Assembly (NCBI RefSeq): GCF_001429725.1
Contig: NZ_LMHV01000001.1
Span: 310,001 to 374,000, forward strand
Direction of reading: 5' to 3'
From: Rhizobium sp. Root708
Lineage (GTDB): Bacteria; Pseudomonadota; Alphaproteobacteria; Rhizobiales; Rhizobiaceae
Length of the DNA: 64,000 bases
Shown: piece after piece, positions 55,731 to 64,000 of the stretch
Layout of the letters: every line of letters starts with the position of its first letter
Position numbering within the stretch: position 1 is the first letter of the stretch
Notes under the pieces: model-generated
Databases searched by the model: none
Told to the model about the DNA's origin: nothing
What the model saw: only the letters and a program-made list of their open reading frames with translations
Program-made: the position numbers and the translations under genes

Positions 55731-56384
55731 CTAGGCCACCGAGCCCTTGGTTTTCAGGCCGCGCACGAGATTTCGGCCTCGGCGGAGCGCGGTTACACCG
55801 GCTCCCAACGCGATAATCCAAAGAACCACCCACAGCACCAGACCGCTACTGCCCCAAAGCGGTTCGAAAATCGAAATGACGGCACCGGTCGTCACGACAG
55901 CCATACGGTGCTGCTTCGCCATGGGGCCGGAAAAATCACTCGGTTGCCCGGTCGCTCGTCCGAGCTCCCGCACATAGGCGGTGAGCACCGCAAAGGCGGC
56001 AGCGGCCCAGCCGAGACCGATTGATCCGATCGCCGCCCCTGCTCCGACAAGGATCAGGATATCCGCCACGCGATCCGGGAATTCATTCCAGAACGGCCCG
56101 TCTGCCGCACCTTTCCCGCCCTCCACCGCGACCATCCCGTCAAAGAGATTGCAGAGCAGTCGCACTTGGCAAAAACCTGCAGCCACAAGAAGCAGGATGA
56201 CGTGCGGAGCGCCTTCGCTCACGCCAGATAGCGCGAACGCGCCGCCCGCTATGGCTGCGGCCAGCATGCTTGCCTGGGATATCTGGTTCGGTGTTATCGA
56301 TCGTTTCGCCAGCCAATGCGCGATGCGCTGCGCCCAGCGCGTATCACGGCTTGCCAAAGGTCGCCGATCGCCAGTCTCCGTCAT
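55731..56384 (-). CDS. CDP-alcohol phosphatidyltransferase family protein with altered motif (217 aa)
   Basis: Membrane enzyme expected to join a phosphatidyl group from CDP-diacylglycerol to an alcohol. Six hydrophobic segments. The motif D-x2-DG-x2-AR-x8-G-x3-D-x3-D reads N-LF-DG-MV-AV-8-G-PFW-N-EFP-D (around CNLFDGMVAVEGGKGAAD and GPFWNEFPDRVAD): the first and third Asp are Asn and the Arg is Val, while the second and fourth Asp remain. The change is regular, not decay, and the spacing is intact. Last gene of a four-gene operon, overlapping the gene before it as ATGA. The start at 56384 matches the overlap; longer reading is antisense to other genes. Confidence 0.83.
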   Translation of the reverse strand: MTETGDRRPLASRDTRWAQRIAHWLAKRSITPNQISQASMLAAAIAGGAFALSGVSEGAPHVILLLVAAGFCQVRLLCNLFDGMVAVEGGKGAADGPFWNEFPDRVADILILVGAGAAIGSIGLGWAAAAFAVLTAYVRELGRATGQPSDFSGPMAKQHRMAVVTTGAVISIFEPLWGSSGLVLWVVLWIIALGAGVTALRRGRNLVRGLKTKGSVA

Positions 56385-56773
56385 GCGAGCCCTCTTTTCC
56401 GATAAAGCGCGTAGTTGTAGATCGTCGCGTACGATGTCGACACGAGCAAGGGTACGGCGATCGTCTTCAAGACCTCGGGTGTCCCGCTCAGCAGGTGGAT
56501 CGTGGCGAGGATCGCGCTCGATCCGAGGCAGGCAAGTAACGGCGGCGCCCACAACGCGGTCTGTCCTTGGAACGATCGGGAAAGTCTTTCGACAACCGTC
56601 TTCAGGAAAAGTGTCAGGCAGGCCGAGATGATCCCCTGGATGACGGCTGCGGTGACAGCCTTGGGGAAGGGATGGGCTCGGTTGGCAAAGAGAGCCCAGC
56701 TTCCCATTGCAAAGAAGGCGAAGGCAGTGTGCGTGACTGCGCTGTTCGCGACGCGAGCAAGGCTATCTCTCAT
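56381..56773 (-). CDS. Small integral membrane protein in lipid operon (130 aa)
   Basis: Four predicted helices: TAFAFFAMGSWALFA, AVTAAVIQGIISACLTLFL, WAPPLLACLGSSAILATIHLL and TIAVPLLVSTSYATIYNYAL, with a basic tail (YRKRGLA). The N-terminus MRDSLARVANSAVTHT is short. No family that I recognise with confidence. It overlaps cdsA by four bases and the CDP-alcohol transferase by four, so it is made together with both and probably works in the same membrane pathway. Start 56773 fits the overlap. Confidence 0.75.
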   Translation of the reverse strand: MRDSLARVANSAVTHTAFAFFAMGSWALFANRAHPFPKAVTAAVIQGIISACLTLFLKTVVERLSRSFQGQTALWAPPLLACLGSSAILATIHLLSGTPEVLKTIAVPLLVSTSYATIYNYALYRKRGLA

Positions 56774-57720
56774 GTCGCAGACCACCAGTAGCGAACGACG
56801 TGGAAGAATATCGGCGCGGAGAACACCACGGAATCCAACCGGTCGATCAGCCCGCCATGCCCTTCGATCAGGTTGCCCCAATCCTTGACGCCGCGATCCC
56901 GCTTGATCGCCGACATCACCAAACCGCCGAAAAAGCCCATCATCGTGATGATCAACGCAAGCAGGCCTGCCTGCACGGGCGTGAAAGGCGTGATCCACCA
57001 CAACCCCGCACCGATCAGCGTCGCGCTGGCGACACCGCCGACGAAGCCTTCGACCGTTTTTGACGGCGACAGCCGCGGGGCAATCTTGGTTTTCCCGAAC
57101 AGCTTGCCCCAAACGTACTGAAGCACGTCGCTGAGCTGGACGATGATGATCAGGAACGCGATCAGCAGCACGTTCCGCCCTTCATACCCGGGTATGCTCA
57201 GCGTCAGGAGTGCGGGAACATGCGAGGCGCAGAAGACGCAGATCATCAACGCCCACTGTGTTTCGGCGATCCGATCGAGAAACCGCTCGGTGTCGCCGCG
57301 AAGGACCGAAATGATCGGCATCAGCAGAAATGCATAGACCGGTATGAAGATCGAGAAGATGCCGTATTGATGCATCCAGAGCAGATAATACTGGATCGGC
57401 AGCACCACGAAGAACGCGGCGGCGAGAGCCCAGTGGTCGGCACGACGCGTATGGGTCAGCGTGATGAACTCACGCAACGCCGCAAAGGAGCAGAAGCCGA
57501 ACAGCACCAGCACGCCGACGCGACCGGCCAGAAAGGCGAGCCCGATCAGCACGGCCATCACCCACCAGGCCTTGATGCGCGCATTCAGGTTCTCGATCGA
57601 AGCATTCGAGCCATCGGACGAAAACTTGCGCTGCAGAATATAGCCGACGATGGATGCAACCACGAGAATTGCAAGGATTCCGCACACGAGCTTCCCGAGA
57701 TCGGAGTCGACAGCACTCAT
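56770..57720 (-). CDS. Phosphatidate cytidylyltransferase, CdsA-type (316 aa)
   Basis: Makes CDP-diacylglycerol from phosphatidate and CTP in the inner membrane. The CDS signature S-x-K-R-x4-K-D...HGG-x-DR-x-D is complete: SAIKRDRGVKDWGNLIEGHGGLIDRLD (about residues 265-291). Eight or so hydrophobic segments, and SDVLQYVWGKLFGKTKIAPRLSPSKTVEGFVGG as in other CdsA proteins. Rhizobial housekeeping cdsA normally sits near uppS and dxr; this copy is linked instead to PlsC-like and CDP-alcohol transferase genes, so it is probably a second enzyme with a special role. Overlaps plsC-like by four bases. Confidence 0.9.
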   Translation of the reverse strand: MSAVDSDLGKLVCGILAILVVASIVGYILQRKFSSDGSNASIENLNARIKAWWVMAVLIGLAFLAGRVGVLVLFGFCSFAALREFITLTHTRRADHWALAAAFFVVLPIQYYLLWMHQYGIFSIFIPVYAFLLMPIISVLRGDTERFLDRIAETQWALMICVFCASHVPALLTLSIPGYEGRNVLLIAFLIIIVQLSDVLQYVWGKLFGKTKIAPRLSPSKTVEGFVGGVASATLIGAGLWWITPFTPVQAGLLALIITMMGFFGGLVMSAIKRDRGVKDWGNLIEGHGGLIDRLDSVVFSAPIFFHVVRYWWSAT

Positions 57721-58487
57721 GCGTTTTCGCCTCGCGTGTTTGGCGAAAGATCGAGAAGTGCCGAGCGCGCTCGTTCGAGGAAGGCTTCCTTGGCCTCACC
57801 GGAAGCGAGTTGCATGGGTTGGCCGAAGGTAACGGTGCAGATGAGAGGGATTGGCACGATCTCGCCTTTTGGCATCACGCGGTTGAGGTTGTTGATCCAG
57901 ACAGGCACGAGTGAAATATCCGGCCGTGCGTACGCAAGGTGAAAGAGACCGCTTTTGAAGGGCTGCAGCAGTTGGTCTGTCTGATTCCTCGTGCCCTCTG
58001 GAAAGAGGATCAGGGAAGAGCCGGCATCGATGGCGCTCGACATGATTTCGATGGGATCGCCGGTGCGCGTGTCGCGGTCGCGCTCGATCAGCACGGCATC
58101 GAAGACGTCACGTCCGATAAAGCGACTGATCGCGGATTTCAGCCAATACTCGGCGCCCGCGACGGGCCGAACACGTGATCGCAGGCGCGGCGGCAGGACC
58201 GCCCAGACCAGAATGAAATCACCGTGGCTCGAGTGATTGGCGAAATAGACGCATTGTCCCGTAAAAACACCCTCGGCCGGCCAAATCGCGCGAACCGCGG
58301 TTATGGCACGCGAAAACAGGACGATCGCAATCGCCGCTGGTTTTGCGATCAATTTCCGCAATTCGTTCGCCCCCCGCGTTTCCCCACCTCGATATGTAGC
58401 CTTCTTCGTGATTGATCGGAAGATGGCTTGTCCGAGATCTGCGCGGCATGCGGAATCGTCCCCGCCGCTGAGGAAAACGTTAACCAT
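57717..58487 (-). CDS. Lysophospholipid (1-acylglycerol-3-phosphate) acyltransferase, PlsC-like (up to 256 aa)
   Basis: Acylates lysophosphatidate or a related lipid from acyl-ACP or acyl-CoA. Block I H-x4-D is in FANHSSHGDFILVW (about residue 84), block III FPEGTR in LILFPEGTRNQTDQLL, and block IV VPVWINNLNRVMPKGE later. First gene of a four-gene operon: plsC-like, cdsA, membrane protein, CDP-alcohol transferase, all joined by ATGA overlaps. The start is uncertain: ATG at 58487 leaves only 39 bp to the divergent neighbour, and TTG codons ahead of RKLIAKPAAIAIVLF could be used instead. Confidence 0.85.
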   Translation of the reverse strand: MVNVFLSGGDDSACRADLGQAIFRSITKKATYRGGETRGANELRKLIAKPAAIAIVLFSRAITAVRAIWPAEGVFTGQCVYFANHSSHGDFILVWAVLPPRLRSRVRPVAGAEYWLKSAISRFIGRDVFDAVLIERDRDTRTGDPIEIMSSAIDAGSSLILFPEGTRNQTDQLLQPFKSGLFHLAYARPDISLVPVWINNLNRVMPKGEIVPIPLICTVTFGQPMQLASGEAKEAFLERARSALLDLSPNTRGENA

Positions 58488-58526
58488 GGTTCAGTAGGAA
58501 TGGAGCGAACACAACGGAACGAATCG

Positions 58527-58841
58527 ATGTCGGCAAAAACAACGAAGACCCTGAAGGCAATGACCACGAGCGAGATCGTCCTTTTTCCCGTGGCCTCGAG
58601 GGCCGGCGATATTGATCGCTGCGCCGCCGATCTCGAACGCCTTCACGGAGAGGATGCGGTGCTTTTCTGGAAAACGGAATGCCGCCGTCTTGCAAACGAA
58701 CTGAGTGCGCTCGGCTTTTCCGAAGACGACGTTCGCGAACAGGTACTGGTGTTCCAGGCCGAGGTTCAGAACGATTTGATGAAGCGCTATCAGGCGCGAG
58801 CTATTGCAGAGAGCCGGGCTGGCCGCGCGGTAAAGCGCTAA
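58527..58841 (+). CDS. DUF6074-like protein (104 aa)
   Basis: MSAKTTKTLKAMTTSEIVLFPVASRAGDIDRCAADLERLHGEDAVLFWKTECRRLANELSALG is a pattern I associate with DUF6074, a rhizobial family with a conserved short N-terminal region (VLFP), a W-x-x-E-C-R helix and a C-terminal V-x-x-Q-V-x-x-F-Q helix (VREQVLVFQAEVQNDL). The function is not known. The ATG at 58527 is preceded by a weak GGAA; an ATG at 58500 lies upstream and cannot be excluded. Divergent from the lipid operon. Confidence 0.7.
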   Translation: MSAKTTKTLKAMTTSEIVLFPVASRAGDIDRCAADLERLHGEDAVLFWKTECRRLANELSALGFSEDDVREQVLVFQAEVQNDLMKRYQARAIAESRAGRAVKR

Positions 58842-59072
58842 AACGACTCGCAATGGCTTGCAAAGCTCCTCCGCGACCGCAGCGGATGGGGCCGCCCTCA
58901 TCAAGTTTTATGACGAGATTGAGTGTCGCCGCGCCCGATCCTGCTTGCCATTTTAAAGTTCCTGCCCAAAATCTATACTAAACCTTCACCATTCCCGCTG
59001 CTCACGGCGCAAGATGAGGGAGAAGAACGCATGCCTTGAACCGTAAGTTGCGCCGCACCAGGGAGGAAGCGC

Positions 59073-60236
59073 ATGTTTTCGGGTGGCTTGAAGTTTTCAT
59101 TGCCGGATGAGGTGGAAGCCCTGCGCGAAAGCGTTCGCCGCTTCGCTTCGGACCGGATCGCACCATTTGCCGCGCAATCGGATGCAGCGAACAGCTTCCC
59201 GATGTCGCTCTGGCGCGAAATGGGCGAGATGGGCCTGCTCGGCATTACGACGGCAGAAGATTATGGCGGCAGCGGGCAGGGCTACCTCGCCCACTGTGTC
59301 GCCATGGAAGAAATAAGCCGCGCCTCCGCCTCAGTCGGCTTGAGTTATGGCGCGCATTCGAACCTCTGCGTCAACCAAATCAACAGAAACGGAACGCCGG
59401 ATCAAAAAGGACGATACCTGCCCAAGCTGGTCTCGGGAGAGCACGTCGGGGCGCTTGCCATATCCGAGCCGGGAGCCGGATCCGACGTCGTTTCGATGCG
59501 GCTTCAAGCCGAGAAGCGGGGTGACGAATATGTGCTCAACGGCAGCAAGATGTGGATTACCAACGGTCCTGACGCCAACATCCTCGTGGTCTACGCCAAG
59601 ACCGATCAGGATGCCGGACCACGCGGCATCACCGCGTTCCTCGTCGAAAGCGACTTCGACGGTTTTTCGACCGGGCCCAAGCTCGACAAGCTCGGCATGC
59701 GGGGCTCCCATACATCGGAATTGATCTTCTCGAACTGCGTGGTGCCGGCGGAAAACGTGCTCGGCACTGTCGGTGGCGGCGTACGTGTGCTGATGTCCGG
59801 ACTGGATTACGAGAGGGTCGTCCTTTCCGCCGGTCCATTGGGAATCATGGCCGCCTGTATGGACGTCGTCGTTCCCTATCTTCACGAGAGAAAGCAGTTC
59901 GGCCAGCCGATCGGCGAGTTTCAGCTGATGCAGGGTAAGCTGGCCGACATGTACGTGACGATGAATGCCGCCCGCGCTTACGTCTACGCCGTCGCGTCGG
60001 CTTGCGACCGTGGCGAGACGACCCGCAAGGATGCGGCAGGCTGCATTCTCTACGCGGCCGAGAAGGCCACCCTCATGGCGCTCGATGCCATACAGACGCT
60101 CGGCGGCAACGGCTATACCAACGATTATCCGGCCGGCCGTTTGCTGCGCGATGCCAAACTCTATGAAATCGGCGCCGGCACCTCTGAAATCCGACGCATG
60201 TTGATTGGCCGCGAACTCTTCGCGGAAACCGCGTGA
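59073..60236 (+). CDS. ivd: Isovaleryl-CoA dehydrogenase (387 aa)
   Basis: Oxidises isovaleryl-CoA (from leucine) to 3-methylcrotonyl-CoA, passing electrons to ETF. Acyl-CoA dehydrogenase fold: [15 protein letters not shown] [16 protein letters not shown] (FAD/substrate loop), [45 protein letters not shown], and the catalytic Glu in [15 protein letters not shown] at about residue 247, the position used by IVDs rather than the C-terminal position of other acyl-CoA dehydrogenases. [19 protein letters not shown] and [14 protein letters not shown] end the protein. First gene of ivd-mccB-mccA-mvaB; the ATG follows GGGAGGAAG. Confidence 0.95.
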   Translation: MFSGGLKFSLPDEVEALRESVRRFASDRIAPFAAQSDAANSFPMSLWREMGEMGLLGITTAEDYGGSGQGYLAHCVAMEEISRASASVGLSYGAHSNLCVNQINRNGTPDQKGRYLPKLVSGEHVGALAISEPGAGSDVVSMRLQAEKRGDEYVLNGSKMWITNGPDANILVVYAKTDQDAGPRGITAFLVESDFDGFSTGPKLDKLGMRGSHTSELIFSNCVVPAENVLGTVGGGVRVLMSGLDYERVVLSAGPLGIMAACMDVVVPYLHERKQFGQPIGEFQLMQGKLADMYVTMNAARAYVYAVASACDRGETTRKDAAGCILYAAEKATLMALDAIQTLGGNGYTNDYPAGRLLRDAKLYEIGAGTSEIRRMLIGRELFAETA

Positions 60237-60271
60237 TTTAGAAAATTCACCTTGGCCAGATCCGGTGGCAA

Positions 60272-61879
60272 ATGACGGCCCTCAAATCGCAAATCTCACC
60301 GAACTCCGAAGGCTTTCGCGCCAATCTCTCCGCCATGGCCGAGGCCATCAGGGTCGTCGAGGAAGCAGCGGCTGCGGCAGCGCTGGGTGGCGGCGCAGCG
60401 GCGCGGGACAGGCATGTGAAGCGCGGGAAGATGCTTCCGCGAGACCGAATCGCGGCCTTGCTCGACCCGGCGACGCCTTTCCTCGAGTTCAGTGTCACGG
60501 CCGCGCATGGCATGTATGGCAGCGAGGCGCCCGCAGCCGGCCTGATCACCGGAATCGGTCGGGTAGAGGGCTGCGAATGCATGATTGTCTGCAATGATGC
60601 GACGGTCAAAGGCGGCACCTACTACCCGATGACCGTCAAGAAGCACCTGCGCGCCCAGGAGATTGCCGCAGAGAACAGGCTGCCTTGCGTCTATCTTGTC
60701 GATTCCGGCGGTGCCAACCTGCCGAACCAGGACGAGGTTTTCCCTGACAGGGAGCATTTCGGCCGCATCTTCTTCAATCAGGCAAACATGTCGGCAGCCG
60801 GAATTCCGCAGATTTCGGTTGTCATGGGATCGTGCACGGCAGGCGGCGCCTATGTGCCGGCAATGTCCGACGAAGCGATCATCGTGCAGGCCCAGGGCAC
60901 TATTTTCCTGGCTGGTCCGCCGCTGGTGCGGGCGGCCACGGGGGAAGTCGTGTCGGCGGAAGACCTCGGCGGCGGCGATGTGCACACCCGGCTATCCGGC
61001 GTCGCCGATCACCTTGCCCGAGATGACGCCCACGCGCTCGCCATCGCTCGGCGCATCGTCGCGAATTTGAACCGCAGCAAGCAGGCAACGGTCACACTCC
61101 AGGCTGCCGAAGCGCCGCTTTACGATCCCGCGGAGATTGCGGGAATCGTACCGGCCGATATCAGGACGCCCTACGACGTGCGCGAGGTGATCGCGCGTAT
61201 CGTGGACGGGTCCCGGTTTGACGAATTCAAAGCACGCTATGGAACAACTCTCGTCTGCGGCTTTGCCCATATCTACGGCATGCCCGTCGGTCTGGTCGCC
61301 AACAATGGCGTGCTATTTTCCGAATCCGCGCTCAAGGGCGCCCATTTCGTTGAGCTGTGCTCTCAACGAAAGATACCGCTCCTGTTCCTCCAGAACATCA
61401 CCGGCTTCATGGTCGGCCGGAAATACGAAACCGAAGGGATCGCCAAGCATGGCGCAAAGCTCGTTGCTGCCGTCGCAACGACTGCCGTCCCGAAGCTGAC
61501 GATGATGATCGGTGGATCGTTTGGTGCTGGAAATTATGGGATGGCGGGAAGGGCGTTCTCGCCGCGTTTCCTGTGGAGTTGGCCGAACAGCCGAATATCC
61601 GTAATGGGAGGCGAACAGGCCGCCGGCGTACTGGCAACTGTGCGGGGCGATGCCCTTTCCAGAGCCGGAACGCCTTGGACGCAGGATGAAGAGGCTGCTT
61701 TCAAGCAACCCGTGCTTGACCTCTTCGAACGTCAGAGCCACCCGCTTTACGCCTCCGCGCGGTTATGGGACGATGGCGTGATCGACCCGGCGAAGAGCCG
61801 TGACGTGATCGGCCTCTCGCTGTCCGCTACTCTCAACGCTCCGATCGAAGACACGCGCTTCGGCCTGTTTCGGATGTGA
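60272..61879 (+). CDS. mccB: 3-Methylcrotonyl-CoA carboxylase, carboxyltransferase (beta) subunit (535 aa)
   Basis: Transfers CO2 from biotin on MccA to 3-methylcrotonyl-CoA, giving 3-methylglutaconyl-CoA. Crotonase-type halves: N-terminal [64 protein letters not shown] (carboxybiotin/CoA site), [18 protein letters not shown], and C-terminal [18 protein letters not shown] and [21 protein letters not shown], both with the oxyanion-hole glycines. 535 residues is the normal MCC beta size. The [11 protein letters not shown] segment distinguishes MCC from propionyl-CoA carboxylase. Starts 35 bp after ivd; ends two bases before a possible mccA start (GTGA). Confidence 0.95.
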   Translation: MTALKSQISPNSEGFRANLSAMAEAIRVVEEAAAAAALGGGAAARDRHVKRGKMLPRDRIAALLDPATPFLEFSVTAAHGMYGSEAPAAGLITGIGRVEGCECMIVCNDATVKGGTYYPMTVKKHLRAQEIAAENRLPCVYLVDSGGANLPNQDEVFPDREHFGRIFFNQANMSAAGIPQISVVMGSCTAGGAYVPAMSDEAIIVQAQGTIFLAGPPLVRAATGEVVSAEDLGGGDVHTRLSGVADHLARDDAHALAIARRIVANLNRSKQATVTLQAAEAPLYDPAEIAGIVPADIRTPYDVREVIARIVDGSRFDEFKARYGTTLVCGFAHIYGMPVGLVANNGVLFSESALKGAHFVELCSQRKIPLLFLQNITGFMVGRKYETEGIAKHGAKLVAAVATTAVPKLTMMIGGSFGAGNYGMAGRAFSPRFLWSWPNSRISVMGGEQAAGVLATVRGDALSRAGTPWTQDEEAAFKQPVLDLFERQSHPLYASARLWDDGVIDPAKSRDVIGLSLSATLNAPIEDTRFGLFRM

Positions 61880-61887
61880 GGTCGCCG

Positions 61888-63879
61888 ATGTTTCGGAAAA
61901 TTCTTGTAGCCAACCGTGGTGAGATCGCCTGCAGGGTCATCAGGACCGCTCGGCGCATGGGCATCGCGACCGTTGCTGTCTATTCCGACGCCGATGTCGG
62001 TGCCCTGCATGTCGAGATGGCGGATGAGGCTGTTCGTCTGGGTCGAGCGCCCGCCGAAGACAGCTACCTCTCCATCGAGCGGGTCGTCGCGGCGGCAGAG
62101 CGTACCGGCGCCGACGCCATCCATCCCGGCTACGGCTTCCTCTCGGAGAACGCCGATTTTGCGGCTGCGGTCGGACAGGCCGGCATTGTCTTCATCGGTC
62201 CATTGCCATCGGCAATCCGTGCAATGGGACTGAAAGACGCCGCAAAAAGCCTGATGGAACAATCCGGCGTCCCGGTGGTGCCCGGCTATCACGGAGCGGA
62301 GCAAGGGGAGGGCCTGCTTGCCGATCAGGCGGCCTTGATCGGCTATCCGGTTCTCATCAAGGCGCGCGCGGGCGGAGGTGGCAAGGGAATGCGCCGCGTC
62401 GACCGCGAAGAAGACTTTTCCGAAGCTTTGCAGGCGGCCAAGCGAGAAGCGAAAGGTTCGTTCGGCGACGATGCGATCCTTCTTGAACGCTATCTCCTTC
62501 AACCTCGACACATTGAAGTCCAGGTTTTCGGCGACCAGCATGGCAACGTTGTTCACCTCTTCGAGCGGGACTGCTCTCTACAACGACGACATCAGAAGTT
62601 GATCGAGGAAGCACCCGCGCCTGGCATGACGCCGGAGATGCGACGCGCCATGGGTGACGCCGCCGTACGTGTGGCCCGCGCGATCGGTTATCAGGGGGCG
62701 GGAACCGTCGAGTTCATCGCCGACGTCTCGAGCGGGCTGTCGCCGGACCGCTTCTACTTCATGGAGATGAACACGCGCCTCCAGGTGGAGCACCCGATAA
62801 CCGAGGCAATAACAGGCGTCGATCTGGTCGAATGGCAGCTTCGGGTCGCGGCCGGCGAGCCGCTGCCGATGAAGCAATCAGAACTGGAGATTTACGGCTG
62901 GGCGTTCGAAGCACGGCTTTACGCCGAGGATGCTGCCAGGGGCTTCCTGCCGGCCACCGGGACACTGAAACAGCTCGAGTTTACCGACGTCAGCGCCCGC
63001 ATCGACAGCGGAGTAAGGGCCGGAGATGTGATATCACCTTACTACGACCCCCTGATTGCAAAAATCATTGTTCATGGGGCGACGCGAGCGGCTGCCCTTT
63101 CCAGGCTGAACAGGGCGTTGAGAACGTCTTATGTGGCCGGCGTCACCACCAATCTCGAATTTCTCGGGCGCCTGGCCAATCTGGAGGAATTCAATGCCGG
63201 ACACCCTGACACAGGCGTCATCGACCGAAATTTCCAGCAACTGACGGAAACCCGTGCTCCTGAAGATGGCGTAATCGCCCTTGCCGCTGTGCTGTCGCTC
63301 GAAACGACTTCCCCGCCGGCTCAGGCGAATCCTTGGTCGGCCCTTGGCCACTGGCAGCTTTGGGGCGAGATGCAGCGGATCGTCACGCTCGAATATGAAG
63401 GTGGCCACGCAAGTCTGCGGGTTGCCGCCAAGGGTTTCGATTTCTTCGCTGTCCATGACGGCCGTCGCGTCATCCCCGTGAAAATCGTTGGCCGTGGCGA
63501 GGGGGCGTACAAGGCGGAAGTCGACGGCAGGCAGGTCGAGGTGAAGGCAGGCGCCGTCTCTCGCCATCTGACCCTGCACCTGGACGGTCTAACGCACGCA
63601 TTTCGCCTTCCCGATCCACTCAGCGAAGCAGCAGAAGATGACGAGAGCGAAGACCGTTTGGTCGCCCCCATGCCCGGTCTCGTCAAAATTGTCCGGACGG
63701 AGAAAGGTGCCGTGGTTTCCAAAGGCGCGCCTCTCGTCGTGATGGAAGCCATGAAGATGGAGCTCAGCCTGGTTGCGCCACGCGATGGGACGATCGATCT
63801 GGTCGATGTCTATGAAGGGCAGCATGTCGGCGAAGGGACCGTTCTCCTGACGCTCAAAGCGGAGGAAACCGGCTCGTGA
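61888..63879 (+). CDS. mccA: 3-Methylcrotonyl-CoA carboxylase, biotin-containing (alpha) subunit (663 aa)
   Basis: Carboxylates its own biotin with ATP and bicarbonate and passes CO2 to MccB. Domain order: biotin carboxylase (MFRKILVANRGEIACRVIRTARRMG; ATP-grasp with GGGGKGMRR; MEMNTRLQVEHPITE), a BT/linker region, and a C-terminal biotinyl domain (LVAPMPGLVKIVR...VVMEAMKMELS) with the lysine at about residue 623. The ATG at 61888 is used since it begins the conserved region and has GAGG upstream; a GTG at 61876 overlapping the mccB stop is possible. Ends overlapping the next gene by four bases. Confidence 0.96.
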   Translation: MFRKILVANRGEIACRVIRTARRMGIATVAVYSDADVGALHVEMADEAVRLGRAPAEDSYLSIERVVAAAERTGADAIHPGYGFLSENADFAAAVGQAGIVFIGPLPSAIRAMGLKDAAKSLMEQSGVPVVPGYHGAEQGEGLLADQAALIGYPVLIKARAGGGGKGMRRVDREEDFSEALQAAKREAKGSFGDDAILLERYLLQPRHIEVQVFGDQHGNVVHLFERDCSLQRRHQKLIEEAPAPGMTPEMRRAMGDAAVRVARAIGYQGAGTVEFIADVSSGLSPDRFYFMEMNTRLQVEHPITEAITGVDLVEWQLRVAAGEPLPMKQSELEIYGWAFEARLYAEDAARGFLPATGTLKQLEFTDVSARIDSGVRAGDVISPYYDPLIAKIIVHGATRAAALSRLNRALRTSYVAGVTTNLEFLGRLANLEEFNAGHPDTGVIDRNFQQLTETRAPEDGVIALAAVLSLETTSPPAQANPWSALGHWQLWGEMQRIVTLEYEGGHASLRVAAKGFDFFAVHDGRRVIPVKIVGRGEGAYKAEVDGRQVEVKAGAVSRHLTLHLDGLTHAFRLPDPLSEAAEDDESEDRLVAPMPGLVKIVRTEKGAVVSKGAPLVVMEAMKMELSLVAPRDGTIDLVDVYEGQHVGEGTVLLTLKAEETGS

Positions 63880-64000
63880 CGGAACAAGCGTTGCTTCCTC
63901 GTGACGTCTCGATTGTCGAAATGGCGCCGCGTGACGGACTTCAGAACGAAAAGAGGATCATTCCTACCGAAGCAAAAGTCGCGCTTGTCGACATGATCTC
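63876..64000 (+). CDS. Hydroxymethylglutaryl-CoA lyase, N-terminal part (gene runs off the right edge)
   Basis: Final enzyme of leucine catabolism: cleaves HMG-CoA to acetoacetate and acetyl-CoA. GTG at 63876, with GGAGGAAACC upstream, overlaps the mccA stop as GTGA. The visible 41 residues include VSIVEMAPRDGLQNEKRIIPTEAKVALVDMI; the APRDGLQNE motif, with the metal-ligand Asp and the adjacent Arg, is diagnostic for HMG-CoA lyase. This completes the set ivd-mccB-mccA-mvaB (liu-type). Only the first strand and helix of the TIM barrel are in the window. The gene symbol would be mvaB. Confidence 0.92.
   Translation, partial: MTEQALLPRDVSIVEMAPRDGLQNEKRIIPTEAKVALVDMI

Overview
The window looks like ordinary chromosomal DNA of a member of the Rhizobiaceae (Rhizobium/Agrobacterium/Sinorhizobium type). 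The evidence is a GC-rich sequence, a 1,154-residue pyruvate carboxylase of the R. etli type, the cyclic beta-glucan exporter NdvA, a solo LuxR regulator, the imuA-imuB-dnaE2 SOS mutagenesis cassette behind an alphaproteobacterial LexA box, and the order rpmA-obgE-proB-proA-nadD-rsfS-rlmH. A near-consensus parS site beside leuB suggests that the window lies on the main chromosome, not far from the replication origin. I see no rRNA, insertion sequence, prophage or CRISPR array. The only tRNA I found is tRNA-Ser(CGA).

Layout. 1-5 kb: the 5' end of a SUV3-like helicase gene, a GANTC-rich intergenic region, two small envelope genes and pyruvate carboxylase. 5-16 kb: a LuxR-family regulator, ndvA, two VOC-fold proteins, an unusually long MFS transporter, a PAP2 phosphatase, leuB and leuD with a serine/threonine dehydratase-like gene between them, and a CoA ester lyase. 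17-23 kb: LexA-box-controlled imuA-imuB-dnaE2. 23-24 kb: bfd-bfr iron storage. 24-40 kb: a long leftward run of housekeeping genes (rppH, polysaccharide deacetylase, ctpA, envC, rlmH, rsfS, nadD, proA, proB, obgE, two GNATs, rpmA, rplU). This run is interrupted between rsfS and nadD by modABC, modE and a small RNA with anti-Shine-Dalgarno loops. 40.5-44.7 kb: tRNA-Ser and a compact copper-handling cluster (CopC-like, PCu(A)C fusion, PepSY membrane protein, DUF2946-like and two very small proteins). 44.8-51.2 kb: a six-gene peptide importer and dipeptidase operon. 51-55.6 kb: DUF1993, a phosphonate monoester hydrolase/sulfatase, galE and a methyltransferase. 55.7-58.5 kb: four genes joined by ATGA overlaps for phospholipid synthesis (acyltransferase, CDP-diglyceride synthase, small membrane protein, atypical CDP-alcohol phosphotransferase). 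59-64 kb: the leucine/isovalerate catabolic operon ivd-mccB-mccA-mvaB, which runs off the end.

How they fit together. Leucine is both made (leuB, leuD) and degraded (ivd-mcc-mvaB) from genes in this window. Two biotin carboxylases (Pyc, Mcc) feed central carbon metabolism. ModE, a matching ModE-type operator and modABC form a self-contained molybdate uptake module. The most interesting signals are the three-hairpin CUCCUCC-loop sRNA, the parS site, the four-gene lipid operon whose CDP-alcohol transferase has an altered catalytic motif, a seven-site GANTC cluster, and a perfect palindrome in front of a small membrane protein gene of the copper cluster.
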